In this document: piece by piece, positions 9,926 to 19,871 of the stretch | How positions within the stretch are numbered: position 1 is the stretch's first letter | How the letters are laid out: every line of letters starts with the position of its first letter | DNA from: Prorocentrum cordatum | Lineage: Eukaryota; Sar; Dinophyceae; Prorocentrales; Prorocentraceae | DNA: 64,000 bases | Direction of reading: 5' to 3' | Assembly: GCA_963575745.1 (NCBI GenBank) | Contig: CAUYUJ010015009.1 | Location: 156,273-220,272, forward strand | The notes under the pieces: generated by a model | What the model saw: the letters and a program-made list of their open reading frames with translations, nothing else | Database searches by the model: none | Told to the model about the DNA's origin: nothing | Translations under genes and position numbers: made by a program

Positions 9926-11134
9926 TTAAACGCACCGCACAGTTGTCGGCGCTGATCCCACATCAGCAACGACTCGATCGCGGACCATCTGGACGTCCAT
10001 CTGCTCGTAGCGCAGGTTGTCCTCGGCCCGCTCGAGCGAAGGGAACTTCTGGCCTTCCTTGGGGGCGACGCGAGCCAGCGGTTTCCACTCCGCCAGCACC
10101 TCGCCACGGAACTTGTCAACGAAATATCTCTTTGCTGGATAAAGCTGCTGAAGGGCTGCGCGCGCCTTCTTGCACCCGAGCTCGCGCTTGATCTGGCACA
10201 CGTTCTTGTCGGGGCCCACGTGCAGTGCTGTGCGACCACCTGCCACAACCGTCGCTGAGAACGATCTCCACGTCGCAGGCTGACCGTTGGCACCAGGCGT
10301 GCGGAGGGCGCCGATGACCTGGCCCACCTTTCGCGCCGCCAGGTGCGGGTTGCCTTTGAACCTGAGCGTGAACTTGGTCCCAGTGGGCGTCTGCTCATCA
10401 AAGGCCCAGTCCGAGGGATCAATATTGCAATCTGAAAGCCACGATTCCAATCCGACCGCCACTGCAGTTTTAGCCACCAGCGACTGCGCACGGATGACCA
10501 CGATGGCGGTGTCCACCTCTCTGTTGAAGGTGCTGATGCCATCTGGGAGGAACTTCGGCGGTTGCTCATTCTGAACCATGTGCAGCTCACGTTGGATGGC
10601 CTTGATCTTTTCATCCATCTCATCAATCTTCCGATTCTGTTGCCGTACGCTAGTTTCAACACCGTGCATGCGGCCTTCCATCTGCTGGCTGAGAGACTTG
10701 TAGGATGAGGTAACATTCTTAGTGAGGGTCGAGAGCGCACCCTTGGCACTGGTTTGGGCATCTTGGATGGACTTGAGAAGATCTGCGTGCAGGCCTGAGA
10801 CATGTCCACGAAGGTCGTTGAGGGCTGCATCATCGTACTCCTTTGGCTCATGAACTTCGCTCTCATCCATAGGGGCGGGCCCCTCAGCCGCACGAGGGGT
10901 AGCAGTACCACCTGTGGGAGTATCAGGGACCGCACTACGTCGGGCATCAGGGGGGCTTCGCGTTCTTGCATCGCGTGGGCTGTCCGAACCAGCAGCATGA
11001 CCAGCAGCAGCGGCACGAGCACGACCAGGCGAACCCACCTTGGTCTGTGATGGGAAGGTTGGGGCGTCCTCCATTTCCTTGCAGAGACGGCGACGCTCCT
11101 CCTCCGACATGGCCTCGAAGTCATGGCTGCCCAT
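9926..11134 (-). CDS. LINE-A ORF1 protein (coiled coil + RRM-like)
   Basis: An intact 402-codon frame with ATG at 11134 and stop at 9926. Residues 1-40 include APTFPSQ, shared with LINE-B ORF1. About 40-95 is a Ser/Pro/Ala-rich low-complexity arm. About 102-192 has a heptad-like coiled coil ending RELHMVQNEQ. About 200-280 contains FNREVDTAIVVIR and KFTLRFKG..HLAARKVGQV, an RRM-like pattern. About 300-330 carries HVGPDKN...KRELGCKKA, nearly identical in LINE-B. This architecture (coiled coil, RRM, basic C-terminal domain) is that of L1-type ORF1 proteins, which trimerise and coat the RNA. Function is inferred from architecture and position before the endonuclease. Confidence 0.8.
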   Translation of the reverse strand: MGSHDFEAMSEEERRRLCKEMEDAPTFPSQTKVGSPGRARAAAAGHAAGSDSPRDARTRSPPDARRSAVPDTPTGGTATPRAAEGPAPMDESEVHEPKEYDDAALNDLRGHVSGLHADLLKSIQDAQTSAKGALSTLTKNVTSSYKSLSQQMEGRMHGVETSVRQQNRKIDEMDEKIKAIQRELHMVQNEQPPKFLPDGISTFNREVDTAIVVIRAQSLVAKTAVAVGLESWLSDCNIDPSDWAFDEQTPTGTKFTLRFKGNPHLAARKVGQVIGALRTPGANGQPATWRSFSATVVAGGRTALHVGPDKNVCQIKRELGCKKARAALQQLYPAKRYFVDKFRGEVLAEWKPLARVAPKEGQKFPSLERAEDNLRYEQMDVQMVRDRVVADVGSAPTTVRCV

Positions 11135-11299
11135 CGCGGTCTAGCGGTGTCGAATGTGCGAGAAAAGAAAGAGGTGGGAAGACCTCCGCCGTATGCAGAC
11201 AGGCAGAATATGCTTGAACAGAAATCCCCCACCCTGGGCAGGGCCTCTGCTCGGGGGAAGACAATGGGTCACCCTGGACCAACCTCGGGACATGTTTTA

Positions 11300-11321
11300 C
11301 TTGAGCCAAAATGGCTACGGA
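11300..11321 (-). other. Dinoflagellate spliced leader at LINE-A 5' end
   Basis: The minus strand reads TCCGTAGCCATTTTGGCTCA then AG, an exact match to all 22 nt of the DinoSL (first base D = T). The SL is preceded directly by (GGA)n and followed by the LINE 5' UTR. In dinoflagellates this leader is added to nuclear mRNAs by trans-splicing, so its genomic presence marks DNA copied from a processed mRNA. Confidence 0.95.
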
Positions 11322-11843
11322 CCTCCTCCTCCTCCTCCTCCTCCTCCTCCCCTCCTCCTCTCCTCCTCTCCTCTCCTCCTCTCCTCCTCTCCTCCTCTTC
11401 TCCCTCCTGCTGCTGCTCCTCCTCTCCTCCTCCTCCTCTCCTCCTCTCTCCTCTATCTCCCTCTCTCCTCCTCCTCCTCCTCTCCCTCCTCTCCTCCTCT
11501 CCTCGTCCCTCCTCTCTCCTCGTCTCCTCGTCTCCTCTCCTCGTCTCCTCGTCTCCTCGTCTCCTCTCCTCGTCTCCCTCGTCCTCCTCCTCTCTCCCTC
11601 TCTCTCCTCCTCCTCTTCCTCTCCTCCTCTCTCCTCTCCTCCTCCCTCCTCCTCCTCCTCTCCTCCTCTCCTCCTCTCCTCCTCGTCCTCCTCTCTCCCT
11701 CCTCCTCCTCTCCTCCTCTCCTCCTCTCCTCCTCCTCATCCCTTCCTCCTCCTCCTCCCTCCCTCCTCCTCCTCCTCCTCCTCCCTCCTCCCTCCTCCCT
11801 CCTCCTCTCCTCCTCTCCTCCCTCCTCCCTCCTCCCTCCTCGG
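11322..11843 (+). repeat. (TCC)n tract with CTCGT variants
   Basis: About 520 bp of TCC/CTC trinucleotides with interspersed CTCGTCTC blocks (11510-11580). It directly abuts the DinoSL of LINE-A. Open frames across it are Pro/Leu/Ser or Arg/Glu/Gly homopolymer artefacts. Confidence 0.95.
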
Positions 11844-13431
11844 GGGGGCTCCTCGGGTAGGAGGGGTGGCAAGGGTTCACGCCGTCGCCCCGCGGGCCGT
11901 TGTAAAATTCCATTGCGCTCGCGGAGCATTGGACGTCTCCTCCGCATTCTCCACCCCCGCGCCTTCTCATTCTCCGCCTCATCCCTGAGCTGGCAGAGCA
12001 CTTGTCCTGGCTCCTTCTCCTCCTCATCCTTTTCGCTCCTCGAACTCCTCCTGCCACCTCCTCCTCTTTCGCCCGGTCCAGCTAAGCGTCCATCCTGGTT
12101 CCTCCTCCTCCGAGTCTTCGCCGTCCGCGAACCAGCGCGAGTCCAGCCACCCGTCGGGGCCTTCTTGCGGGGAGCGACAGGGTGGGGGGAGGGGCGAGAA
12201 AGTCGTCGTCGCCGTCGCCGCCGCCGCCGTCGTCGTCGTCCTCGTTTTGGTTGTCGTCCGCAGCGTTTTTGTTATCGTCGTCGTCGCCGCCGCCGCCGCC
12301 GTCGTCGTCGTCGTCGTAGCCGACGTTTTCCATATCATGTTGTCGTTGACGTGGGAGGAAGGAGGAGGAGGAAGAGGAGGAGGAGGAGGAGGAGGAGGTA
12401 AGATACTATTACAAGATAGACCAACGACGAAATCATGAATCAACACAATACCTGTATCTCCTGACCTTCGCGGCGAACGCGAGCACACGATAGCGCACCA
12501 CGAGCGCATGGCAGGAGTTGAAGACGAGGAAAACTCAACCGCACTGGGCACGACGAGGGACACGACGATGAACGCGCAACTACAGCCTGTTCAGCGATCT
12601 CTGCCGCTTGCACTGCGCGTCAGTTGGTGGCGATATGCCTGGGGGCGGCCCTCCTGGGAGCAGCCGCCTCTGGGGCAAAAGAGGTCGCGGTCGTGGAAGA
12701 AGCCGCCGACCCCGCAGCAGCTCCTCGTGCTCCCCCGCCGCGCGCGTTACCAAAACGGCCGCCCTGCACGCCCCGCAGCGCCTCCTGCGCGGCCGCCGCC
12801 TTCTCCTCACGCTCGGTGTTGTAACGTTCCGCTGCACGCGGCGCTGGCCGTGGTGGCCTCCGCCTGGCTCGCTGCGAAGGTCGCGATCTCCGCACGGAAG
12901 GCGCGGACCATGTCCACGATGCTGGTCTCGCCCTCCTGCGCGTCCGCCGCCGCCGCGCCCGCCGCTGCCGCCGTGGCCAGATGCGGGTGGGTCAGTGCCA
13001 GGGCGATGCCCTTTTGGCTCCACCCATCTCCCCTGGCCTCAGCATCTCCATGCTGGGAGAGAGGTGCATCCCGCTCTTCGTCTCCACCACCATCGTGTGG
13101 CGGAACGCCCGCGGGCCCGCCAGCGAGCGCCTCTCGGAGCGCCTTGCCGCGGAAGGTGAGCTGCTGGCCACGGTGGCCCGCAATCTTGTCGAAGGCCTTC
13201 AACAAGTGAAGCGCCACTCGGCATTGCGCCCGCGCTTGCTGCGCGCGGCGCTGGGCGGCCGTCCGATTCGGCCGGCGGGCACTTCGACGCCAAGGCTCCA
13301 AATCCGTCGCGGCCCTGAGGGAGCGGGACGAGGGGTGGCGAGGGAGAGGGCAGGGCGGCCGCGGGGGCCGCAGGCGGCGCGCGAGCGCCGATGGCACGGG
13401 ATCGGCAGTCCAAATCGGGCCGAGCTGGCAG
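11844..13431. other. No gene recognised; (GTC)n 12200-12325 and GGA 12355-12398
   Basis: GC-rich DNA with a GTC/GCC trinucleotide tract (12200-12325) and a short GGA tract (12355-12398). Between 12500 and 13430 the minus strand has Ala/Arg/Glu-rich open stretches that change frame several times, including segments like FRAEIATFAASQAEA and TMVVETKSGMHLSPS. These might be the remains of one protein, perhaps a retrotransposon ORF1, but I do not recognise it. Confidence 0.35.
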
Positions 13432-13592
13432 CTGGAGGAGGAGGAGGAAGAGGAGCAGGAGGAGGAGGACGAGGAGGAGGAGGACAGGAGGAGGAGGAGG
13501 AAGAGGAGCAGGAGGAGGAGGATGAGGAGGAGGAGGACAGGGGGAGGAGGGGGAGGAGGAGGAGGAGGAGGAGGATGGATGGATGGATGGAC
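13432..13592 (+). repeat. (GGA)n tract ending in (ATGG)n
   Basis: Interrupted GGA repeats with AGC and GAC variants, ending in five GGAT units (13572-13592). Confidence 0.95.
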
Positions 13593-14040
13593 TCGGCATT
13601 GCGCTGTGCGTCTGAAGACGCTCACCCCTCGAGCTCACGAGACGGGAGATCGCTCGGGGACACCTCTGAGCAGTCGTGCGATCTCCTCGGACCGAACGAG
13701 GTCAGGCGCGTGGGCGCGCCGTGCAGCTGTGATCACCTTTGATCAGAGCCGAGCAGGACAGGAAACAGGAAGACGCCCGCGGGCGGGGGGTGATGCCCCT
13801 CTGGCCCCTGGGGGCCGAGCTCGACGGCGCGGAGAGCACCGAGCAGGCTCCCTGGACACCCAGAGGCCCCGAGAAAGAAAAAAGCAGGCCGAAGAAAAGA
13901 GCCGACGGCGCGCCCTAGAGACCAGGGGCGGCGAGAGCGACTAGATGGGGCCTGGTGCTACAGCGAAGCTGCTGGAGGGACTCACGCCGTCACGTAGTGT
14001 GCTGGTCGCCCATCTCTTTCCGTGGGATCCGCCACCCATG
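13593..14040. other. No feature recognised
   Basis: Single-copy-looking GC-rich sequence. No protein similarity, repeat or RNA structure was recognised. Confidence 0.4.
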
Positions 14041-15677
14041 TCAGCCCTTCTGGCCGTGGTGGATCTGGCGGTTCTTGTCTAGCAGTTTCTGGGCCATCGA
14101 TTCCAGGTGGCCCAGAGGGGCCGTCCCCATCTTCTGGCGGCCGCCCAGAACGTCGAGGCATGTCTCCCGAGGGCCGTCTGGGTTGACGCTCCTCAGTGTG
14201 ATCTGGTCCGCGCTAGCGAACTGCATCCTGGTGTACTGGTCGTTGTGGCGCGTGCGCAGCCTGAGGTGGAGCATGGCTCCGAGCCCGTCCCCATGCAAAC
14301 GAGCTGCTGGTAGAAGGTGCGCGGGGGCACGTGCCCCTGAGGGGCCTCCTGCTCCACGGAGGCCGACGGGTACTTGAACTCGGCGTGAGCGATGTACACG
14401 TGTGGTGAATTGGGGCTTCGCCTCGGGGACCTGCGCCGCCGCTGCGTACATCTTGCCCGCTTCCCGAGCTGCGACGATCGAAGTGGCCGTGGGCGGGGTC
14501 ACGATGCTGATCCATTCCGAGGCCGCGAGGTCCCTGAGCTGCTGGGCGTGCTGGCGCGCCGTCTTGGGGAGGAACGTGACCGCCTGCTGCAGGTCGCGCG
14601 ACTTCAGGGCGCCCTCCAGACGAAGCATGATCGCGTCGTAGTCCCAGGTGTGCTGCGCGTGAGCCTCGAAGATGTCGCCCGCGTAGACAGAGCGGTGGTC
14701 TCGATCGTACAATGTGTTGAGGCGGCGTCCTGCTCCTATGGGGGCCTTGCACTTGCACGGGGCGTGGAGGAAGTCGGTCCTGCGCGACCGTCCGTGCGCC
14801 CCGATGAAGGTGTCCCCGCTGACAAACAAGGTGTCGTGGTCCGAGAGGAACCGTTGCCAAAGACGTCCAGAAAGGCCCTCCAGCTCCAAGACAGGGCCCA
14901 CGGCGCTGTCGACCTCGCTCCACAAGTCGGGCTCGAGCAGGGACGGGGGGCCGAGAAACGTCTCGTCCACGGAGTCGCCGAGCTGAGGTCCGCCCCGCTG
15001 AAGGGCGTGCGTCGACTGCCCACAGACTCCAGCGCGGTGCGTGCCCACGAGATCATAGCCTGGGCCACCTGGCGGTATGAATTGCGGCTGGAGCAGGACT
15101 CGGGTGGCACGGAAAGGTGCCGAATCATGAGGAGCACGTCCGAGGAGCGGCACCGTCGCGCCGCACCGGCCCGAGAGCGCCGCGGGCGGAGGGTAGATCC
15201 GACGTAGGTGTGCCTGCGGAAACCGCTGATGTAGGAAGATGCTCCCCCCGCAACTCTTGTTGGTCCAGCCGAAGAAGAGCTCCCAGTGGTAGTCGTGCTG
15301 AAAGAGGCTGTGGCGGCCGTCCAGTGTCGGGCGGCGGCTCGTCCCAGGGAAGAGGATCACGCCCATGTAGTGCTCGCAGGTGATCTCCTGCGCGCGGGTG
15401 TTGCCCGTCAAGTAGAGAGGTTGTACACGTAGAGCCTGGTGTGCTGAGCAGGTTGAGGCTCTCGCTCCTGAGTGCGTCCAGGGGCGCGGCAAGCGCCTGT
15501 CGACATGTAGGCGGCCGCCCGCGGCGAGAAGCCGACGGCCGCGAGCAAGAGGAGAGCCTCCATCATGGGCCTCTTGGGCCCCGCGGGCGCGTGGGCATCG
15601 CGCGCTGCTCCCCTGGCGGGCGATGGAACAGGGTGGGAGGGCCGCGTGTCCCTCGACCTTCAGCCGTGGCGGCGGCT
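14041..15677 (-). pseudogene. LINE-D: endonuclease remnant of a diverged LINE ORF2
   Basis: The minus strand is open over about 545 codons beyond the TCC tract, but the true frame changes. Features typical of dinoflagellate LINE endonucleases occur in order: HWELFFGWTNKSCGGSIFL, then RIYPPPAALSGRCGA, FIPPGGPGYDLVGTHRA, TFIGAHGRSRRTDFL and DRDHRSV. The last two correspond to the substrate-binding R.DF/Y box and the terminal D-H motif of the EEP fold. No RT domain follows, so the copy is 3'-truncated or the remainder was lost before 13960. Its 5' side stops at (GGA)n without a spliced-leader relic. Lineage differs from LINE-A/B and LINE-C. Confidence 0.5.
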
Positions 15678-15798
15678 GGTGGAGGAGGAGGAGGAGGAGG
15701 AGGAGGAGGAGGAGGAGGAGGAGGGAGGAGGGGAGGAGGAGGAGGAGGAGGAGGAGGAGGAGGAGGAGGAGGAGGAGGAGGAGGAGGAGGAGGAGGAG
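15678..15798 (+). repeat. (GGA)n tract
   Basis: Nearly pure GGA/GAG repeat between the LINE-D remnant and composite copy B. It forms the left boundary of the composite element. Confidence 0.95.
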
Positions 15799-16656
15799 TG
15801 TAAACCCAAGAGGCATCGAAGATGCTGCAATGCAGCCTCCATCTAGATTCCCTGCTCATGGGCCTCCCATTTTTTTTTCATTGCGGGGAACGGCCAATTG
15901 GCAGACACCCGTCCGACAACCCTCGATCGTGCCTACACAGAGTTCCTTGGACTTCAACGCCGCGGATCAATGTGACTGTTGGTTGCGTCCAGACTTGTGT
16001 CCTGACAACCCCCAAATGTGCCAGAACACCATTCCTGGGACATCGACCATACGAATCCTTGCATTTGCTGCACATTGTTAAGACGAGTGCGCACGGCGCT
16101 GAGGCGATAACAAAATTTTGATAAAGGAATAGCCTGTCATCCTTAATACGTCTGCAAACTTTCAAAACGAGCAAGCGCAACGCCAAAACGAGAACCACAT
16201 TTTGAAAACGACCCGCCCTCCATCCGTGAAATTGCTGCACACCTTTCTTGTTGAGACGAATGTGCGCGGCGCTGAGGCGATACCAACATTCGTAAACCAC
16301 CCGCGCTCCATCCGTGGATCTGCTGTAAACTTTTAGGACGAACGTGCGCGGCCCTAAAATGTGAAAACCTCCCGCCCTCCATCCGTGAAACTGTTTCACG
16401 CTTTCGCAACGAATGTGCGCGGCGCTATGGCGACAACAATATGTTGAAAGCTAGCCACCCTCCATCCGTGAGACTGTTGCAAGTTTTAAGGTTCAGGATC
16501 ATACATGGTGAAGAAGTCGCAGGCAAAACGCCCGGCCCGCCGTGTACGACACGTCTGGGGGTGCGACAGGGATGAGCACGACACAAGGACAAGGAAAGGA
16601 GGATGATGAGGAGCAGGAGGAGCAGAAAGGAGGAGGAGGAGGAGGAGGATTGGAAG
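15799..16656 (+). mobile_element. Composite GGA/82-bp-satellite element, copy B (best preserved)
   Basis: The order is: GGA tract, then a core TGTAAACCCAAGAGGCATCG with hairpin GCATC-GAA-GATGC at 15813-15825, then about 245 bp of single-copy sequence (15841-16085). Four 82-bp units follow, anchored on CCNCCCTCCATCCGTG at 16208, 16290, 16372 and 16455 (period 82, 82, 83). The right end (16490-16575) carries CAGGATCATACATG, GGCAAAACGCCCGGCCC and GGGTGCGACAGGGA, and is closed by an interrupted GGA tract (16600-16656). No open frame of note. Copies A (4818-5575), C (30797-31490) and D (52925-54180) share parts of this order. Confidence 0.75.
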
Positions 16657-16904
16657 AACAAGCAATGACATATACATAACACCTTGGAGATCCGCGCGGA
16701 CCTCCGAGCTGTATCTTGACGTCGCTGCTTGTTCCCCGAGGGGCGATCCTGGGATGCCTCAGCCGGCTCTGGGGCTCGCGCATGGAATTCCGGGGACCTC
16801 CTGGCTCCTGGGCGCGTCCAACGGTCCGTGCTGGCAGGGGGCTTGGGCCCTCAGGGGGCTCGGCCTTCCGAGCAAGCTGGGGTTGGGGGGGGGGCCGGAA
16901 GCGC

Positions 16905-17090
16905 GCAAACGCGGATTCCTGGATCCGGCGCGCCGTCGCCAAATCCATGGATCAGGGGAGGCGCCCTCCCCAAAAGTGCGGCCCGTGGCGCCTCGCTCGG
17001 CGGCGGCCATCAGCGATTTCCTGTGGAAACGGGGCCCGTCGCTGATCCACGCCCCCTTGACCCATGTTTGTGGTCGCCTGAATGTCTATC
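16905..17090 (+). repeat. Dispersed repeat with GGGGAGG hairpin, copy 1
   Basis: Matches 61424-61600 along its length: GGATCC..GGCGCGCCGTCGCC, ATCCATGGATC, then the hairpin GGGGAGG-CGC-CCTCCCC at 16955-16971, then GTGCGGCC, GGCGGCGG, GGGGCCCGTCGCTGATCCACGC and CCATG. The loop differs between copies (CGC here, TGC there) while both 7-bp arms are kept. A partial copy lacking the hairpin is at 29592-29640. Confidence 0.65.
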
Positions 17091-17095
17091 CCCCC

Positions 17096-17200
17096 TAGAG
17101 GAGGAGGAGGAGGAGGAGGAGGAGGAGGAGGAGGAGGAGGAGGAGGAGGAGGAGGAGGAGGAGGAGGAGGAGGAGGAGGAAGAGGAGGAGGAGGAGGAGG
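17096..17200 (+). repeat. (GGA)n tract
   Basis: About 105 bp of nearly pure GGA repeats. Confidence 0.95.
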
Positions 17201-17241
17201 CCTCTCTGTTCGGGCCCTCGCGAAGGCCTCGGGCGCCCGTC

Positions 17242-17365
17242 CCTCGATCCTCCTCGGTAGGAGGATCGAGGTCGACCCTCGATTCTCCTCGATCCTCGAT
17301 CTTCCTCGATCCTCCAGGTCGATCCTCGATCCTCGAACCTCGATCCCGATCCTCGAGCCTTCTTT
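17242..17365 (+). repeat. CGATCCTC array with a perfect hairpin
   Basis: Irregular tandem copies of TCGATCCTC about every 10-14 bp. The first part forms a perfect 13-bp stem, CCTCGATCCTCCT at 17242-17254 pairing with 17259-17271 across a CGGT loop. Confidence 0.7.
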
Positions 17366-18507
17366 CCCCCAACCTCTGGAGCCCCTCCGCAAGGGCGCCC
17401 TGGAGGCTGCGGTCGCGATCCCGGGGCCCGTCTTGGGGACACGGAGTGGGGTCGACTACGCAATGAATCTATCTCAAAATTGATTGTGCCGTCGAATCTA
17501 CCAAAAACATACGTAGAGTGCTTGTCGACCCTACGACAATCATGCACTTTTTTCCCCTAGATCCGACGGAGCACTTTTGTTCGGGGCAGAACCCCCTCTC
17601 CCTTCAGTCCTCGGTGCCCCTTCCCACCCTTCGTGGCGCCCTGAAGCCGTCACACCACGAGCTGCGAGGAGGAGGAGGAGGAGGAGGAGGAGGAGGAGGA
17701 GGAGGAGGAGGAGGAGGAGGAGGAGGAGGAGGATAATAAGGATAAAGCCCCTTGGGGGTCTGTCAACTTCGCCTACCGACAGGCATGCCGACCCCTGGGA
17801 AGGAGGAGGAGGAGGAGGAGGAGGAGGAGGAGGAGGAGGAGGAGGAGGAGGAGGATGAGGAGGAGTCTCATGGATCTGGCCGAAAAATCTGGCCCCGTCG
17901 TGAAAGCAGAAGCTGGTGACAGAAGTTCACGGCCTGGGAAATGTTTCAGAGTCCTTGGCACCTCCAGCGGGGCGAGGGGGGGCCTTCTCAACATGTGATG
18001 GCAACGATGCCATGATGCGATTGGCTCAACATGCCTCAGTTACAGGAGCTCTGTAACGTCTGGAGGCCATCGTCTGTGGAGCCCGCGAGGAACAACAGGA
18101 AGCGTTGAATTCCTGCAACGTGTCATTACCATGACTTCTGTGACTTCTGGCTCCTCTGATCGTCGGGGACGCGCCAACCAACCCGGGTCAGCGCCACAGG
18201 GATCGCCCCAAACAACGTATGTTCGCTTTCGTGTTGTTTCCGTTTTCCCTCGTTTTGTCTCCAGTCCGCCCTTGCTGCAAGACGACACCGAGAGGACAGC
18301 GGCACAGGACCTCGCCAGAACACCGTTCAGGCCGACACCTGCCGGCGCCACCTCGGGTCGGCCAAGGCCACATCGCGACCCCCCCGCTGGCCTGGTGGCA
18401 GCAGCTCCCGTGCCCAGGTTATCGGAGGGATGGGAAAGCAGCTCGGCTCCGCATGTCCCCAAAGCTGGGTCAACCTGCACGGCTTCCCCCGGGGCCGTGG
18501 GCGATCC
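17366..18507. other. No gene recognised; GGA tracts 17667-17733 and 17802-17866
   Basis: Two pure GGA tracts lie 70 bp apart. The remaining sequence shows no protein or repeat similarity that I recognise. Confidence 0.5.
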
Positions 18508-18588
18508 GAGGAGGAGGAGGAGGAGGAGGAGGAGGAGGAGGAGGAGGAGGAGGAGGAGGTGGAGGAGGAAATGGAGGAGGAGGAGGAT
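18508..18588 (+). repeat. (GGA)n tract at LINE-C 3' side
   Basis: About 80 bp of GGA repeats adjoining the 3' end of LINE-C. The tract has the same strand sense as the one at the element's 5' end (24414-24835). Confidence 0.9.
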
Positions 18589-18759
18589 TTTGACATCAAC
18601 ATCAAGGATGAGTGCCCGCCCAAACGATTAGAGCAGGCTGGCTGGCCAGGGCCAGCAAAAGAGAACTAACACCTGAAGACAAAGGAAAGGCAGGAGGTCA
18701 CATAGACATCTCCAGCTGGCTGGAGGATTCCCCGTGGCCAGGTGCTTCTCCCCCAGGCG

Positions 18760-19791
18760 TTAGTCAGAACTAGAGTCGCCCTCGTCACGATGCGGTAGCT
18801 TCGAAACGAGAGGGGCCTCGTCTTCTTCCTGCTGAAGAGGGGACGAGACACCTTGCAACACAACCCGAGGATCCTCCTCGAAAAGAAAACGGGAAGCTTC
18901 CTCCTCGGCCATCCATGCGTCGACTCCTCCCGCTGGCGCAAAGTCAGCCTGGCACCCAGCAGAAGAGGCAGCGTTGCTCCCCCCGCCCACTCCTGACTCC
19001 ACCCCATCCCCGCCACCCAGAGAGCTAGAAGGAATATCGAGAGAATGAAAAGCAACAACATGGCTGGCTGCACGGCCCCCACCCAGCTGCGCCCAAGGTC
19101 CGCGCTCAACCGTGACTCCTGGGCGCTTCGGATGGAGGCCTCTGCAAACCGGGTGCCAATTATTATAGCGCTTAGACCGAATTGGAGCAGCACGCTTCTC
19201 CGCTAGGCCGCAGATCCTGCCATGCGAAGAATAAGAAAAAGCACTTAGTACAACTGACATGTGATGCTTTGTCTGAGCACAGGAGTGTCAAAGCCCTGTG
19301 CCCCCGCGACTCCAAAGTCCTCGGCTCAAGCCCACGGACATGACCACAACGAGACGGAGGGGGCGGGGGACCGTGGGTCGACAGACGACTGACTATGGCA
19401 CAGACCGAGCACTTCCAAAAACCAGAAGCTGAGCCAAGCTCAACCTGTTGAATCGGCTCCCAGAGACAAGTGGCTTTCTGCACCGAAGGGGGGGGTCCTT
19501 GGACGGCTTCGTCCACGTAACACCCTGGAGGTCAAATTTGGGCCATTTGGGCATCAGCTTAGCTGCTTCAAGAGCCGCAGCCCTGGCAATCTTTACATCC
19601 AAGTCAACCCTAGAAGAGGCCTCCTCGGGCGGCTGTGGGTGCCCCAAGAGCCCTTCCCCAGCTGAAGCACTCTTGGCTCCAACATCGGCGTGATGGTTCC
19701 CATAGCGGCGCATTTTATCCCGATCGTCGGTCCACTCATCGAGCGACAAGTGAGCCTTGACTTTCTGCAAAACGCGGACCTTCCAAATGTC

Positions 19792-19871
<80 letters not shown>

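Larger units (their letters stand above)
6151..11321 (-). mobile_element. LINE-A: full-length non-LTR retrotransposon, 5' end = DinoSL
   Basis: On the minus strand the element starts at a perfect DinoSL (11321 to 11300), followed by a 165-nt 5' UTR, an intact ORF1 (11134-9926), a broken ORF2 (9912-6211), a ~33-nt 3' UTR ending CACGCTC, and a (GAG)n tail (6178-6151). ORF2 has an APE-type endonuclease, RT with CADD box and a C-terminal CCHC-type knuckle, as in L1-like non-LTR elements. Both flanks are GGA-type on the minus strand, so no target-site duplication can be delimited. LINE-B (35381-40771) is a homologue with the same plan. ORF2 lesions: homopolymer slips, at least three frameshifts, and two Trp-to-stop changes. 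Confidence 0.9.

Noticed and set aside
11154-12401. Arg/Ser/Pro-rich frames of up to 415 codons
   Set aside because: They are dominated by TCC and GTC microsatellites, and their tails run into unrelated sequence.
18020-18035. ATTGGCTCAA resembling the end of the DinoSL
   Set aside because: Only the last ten bases are similar; the preceding sequence does not match.
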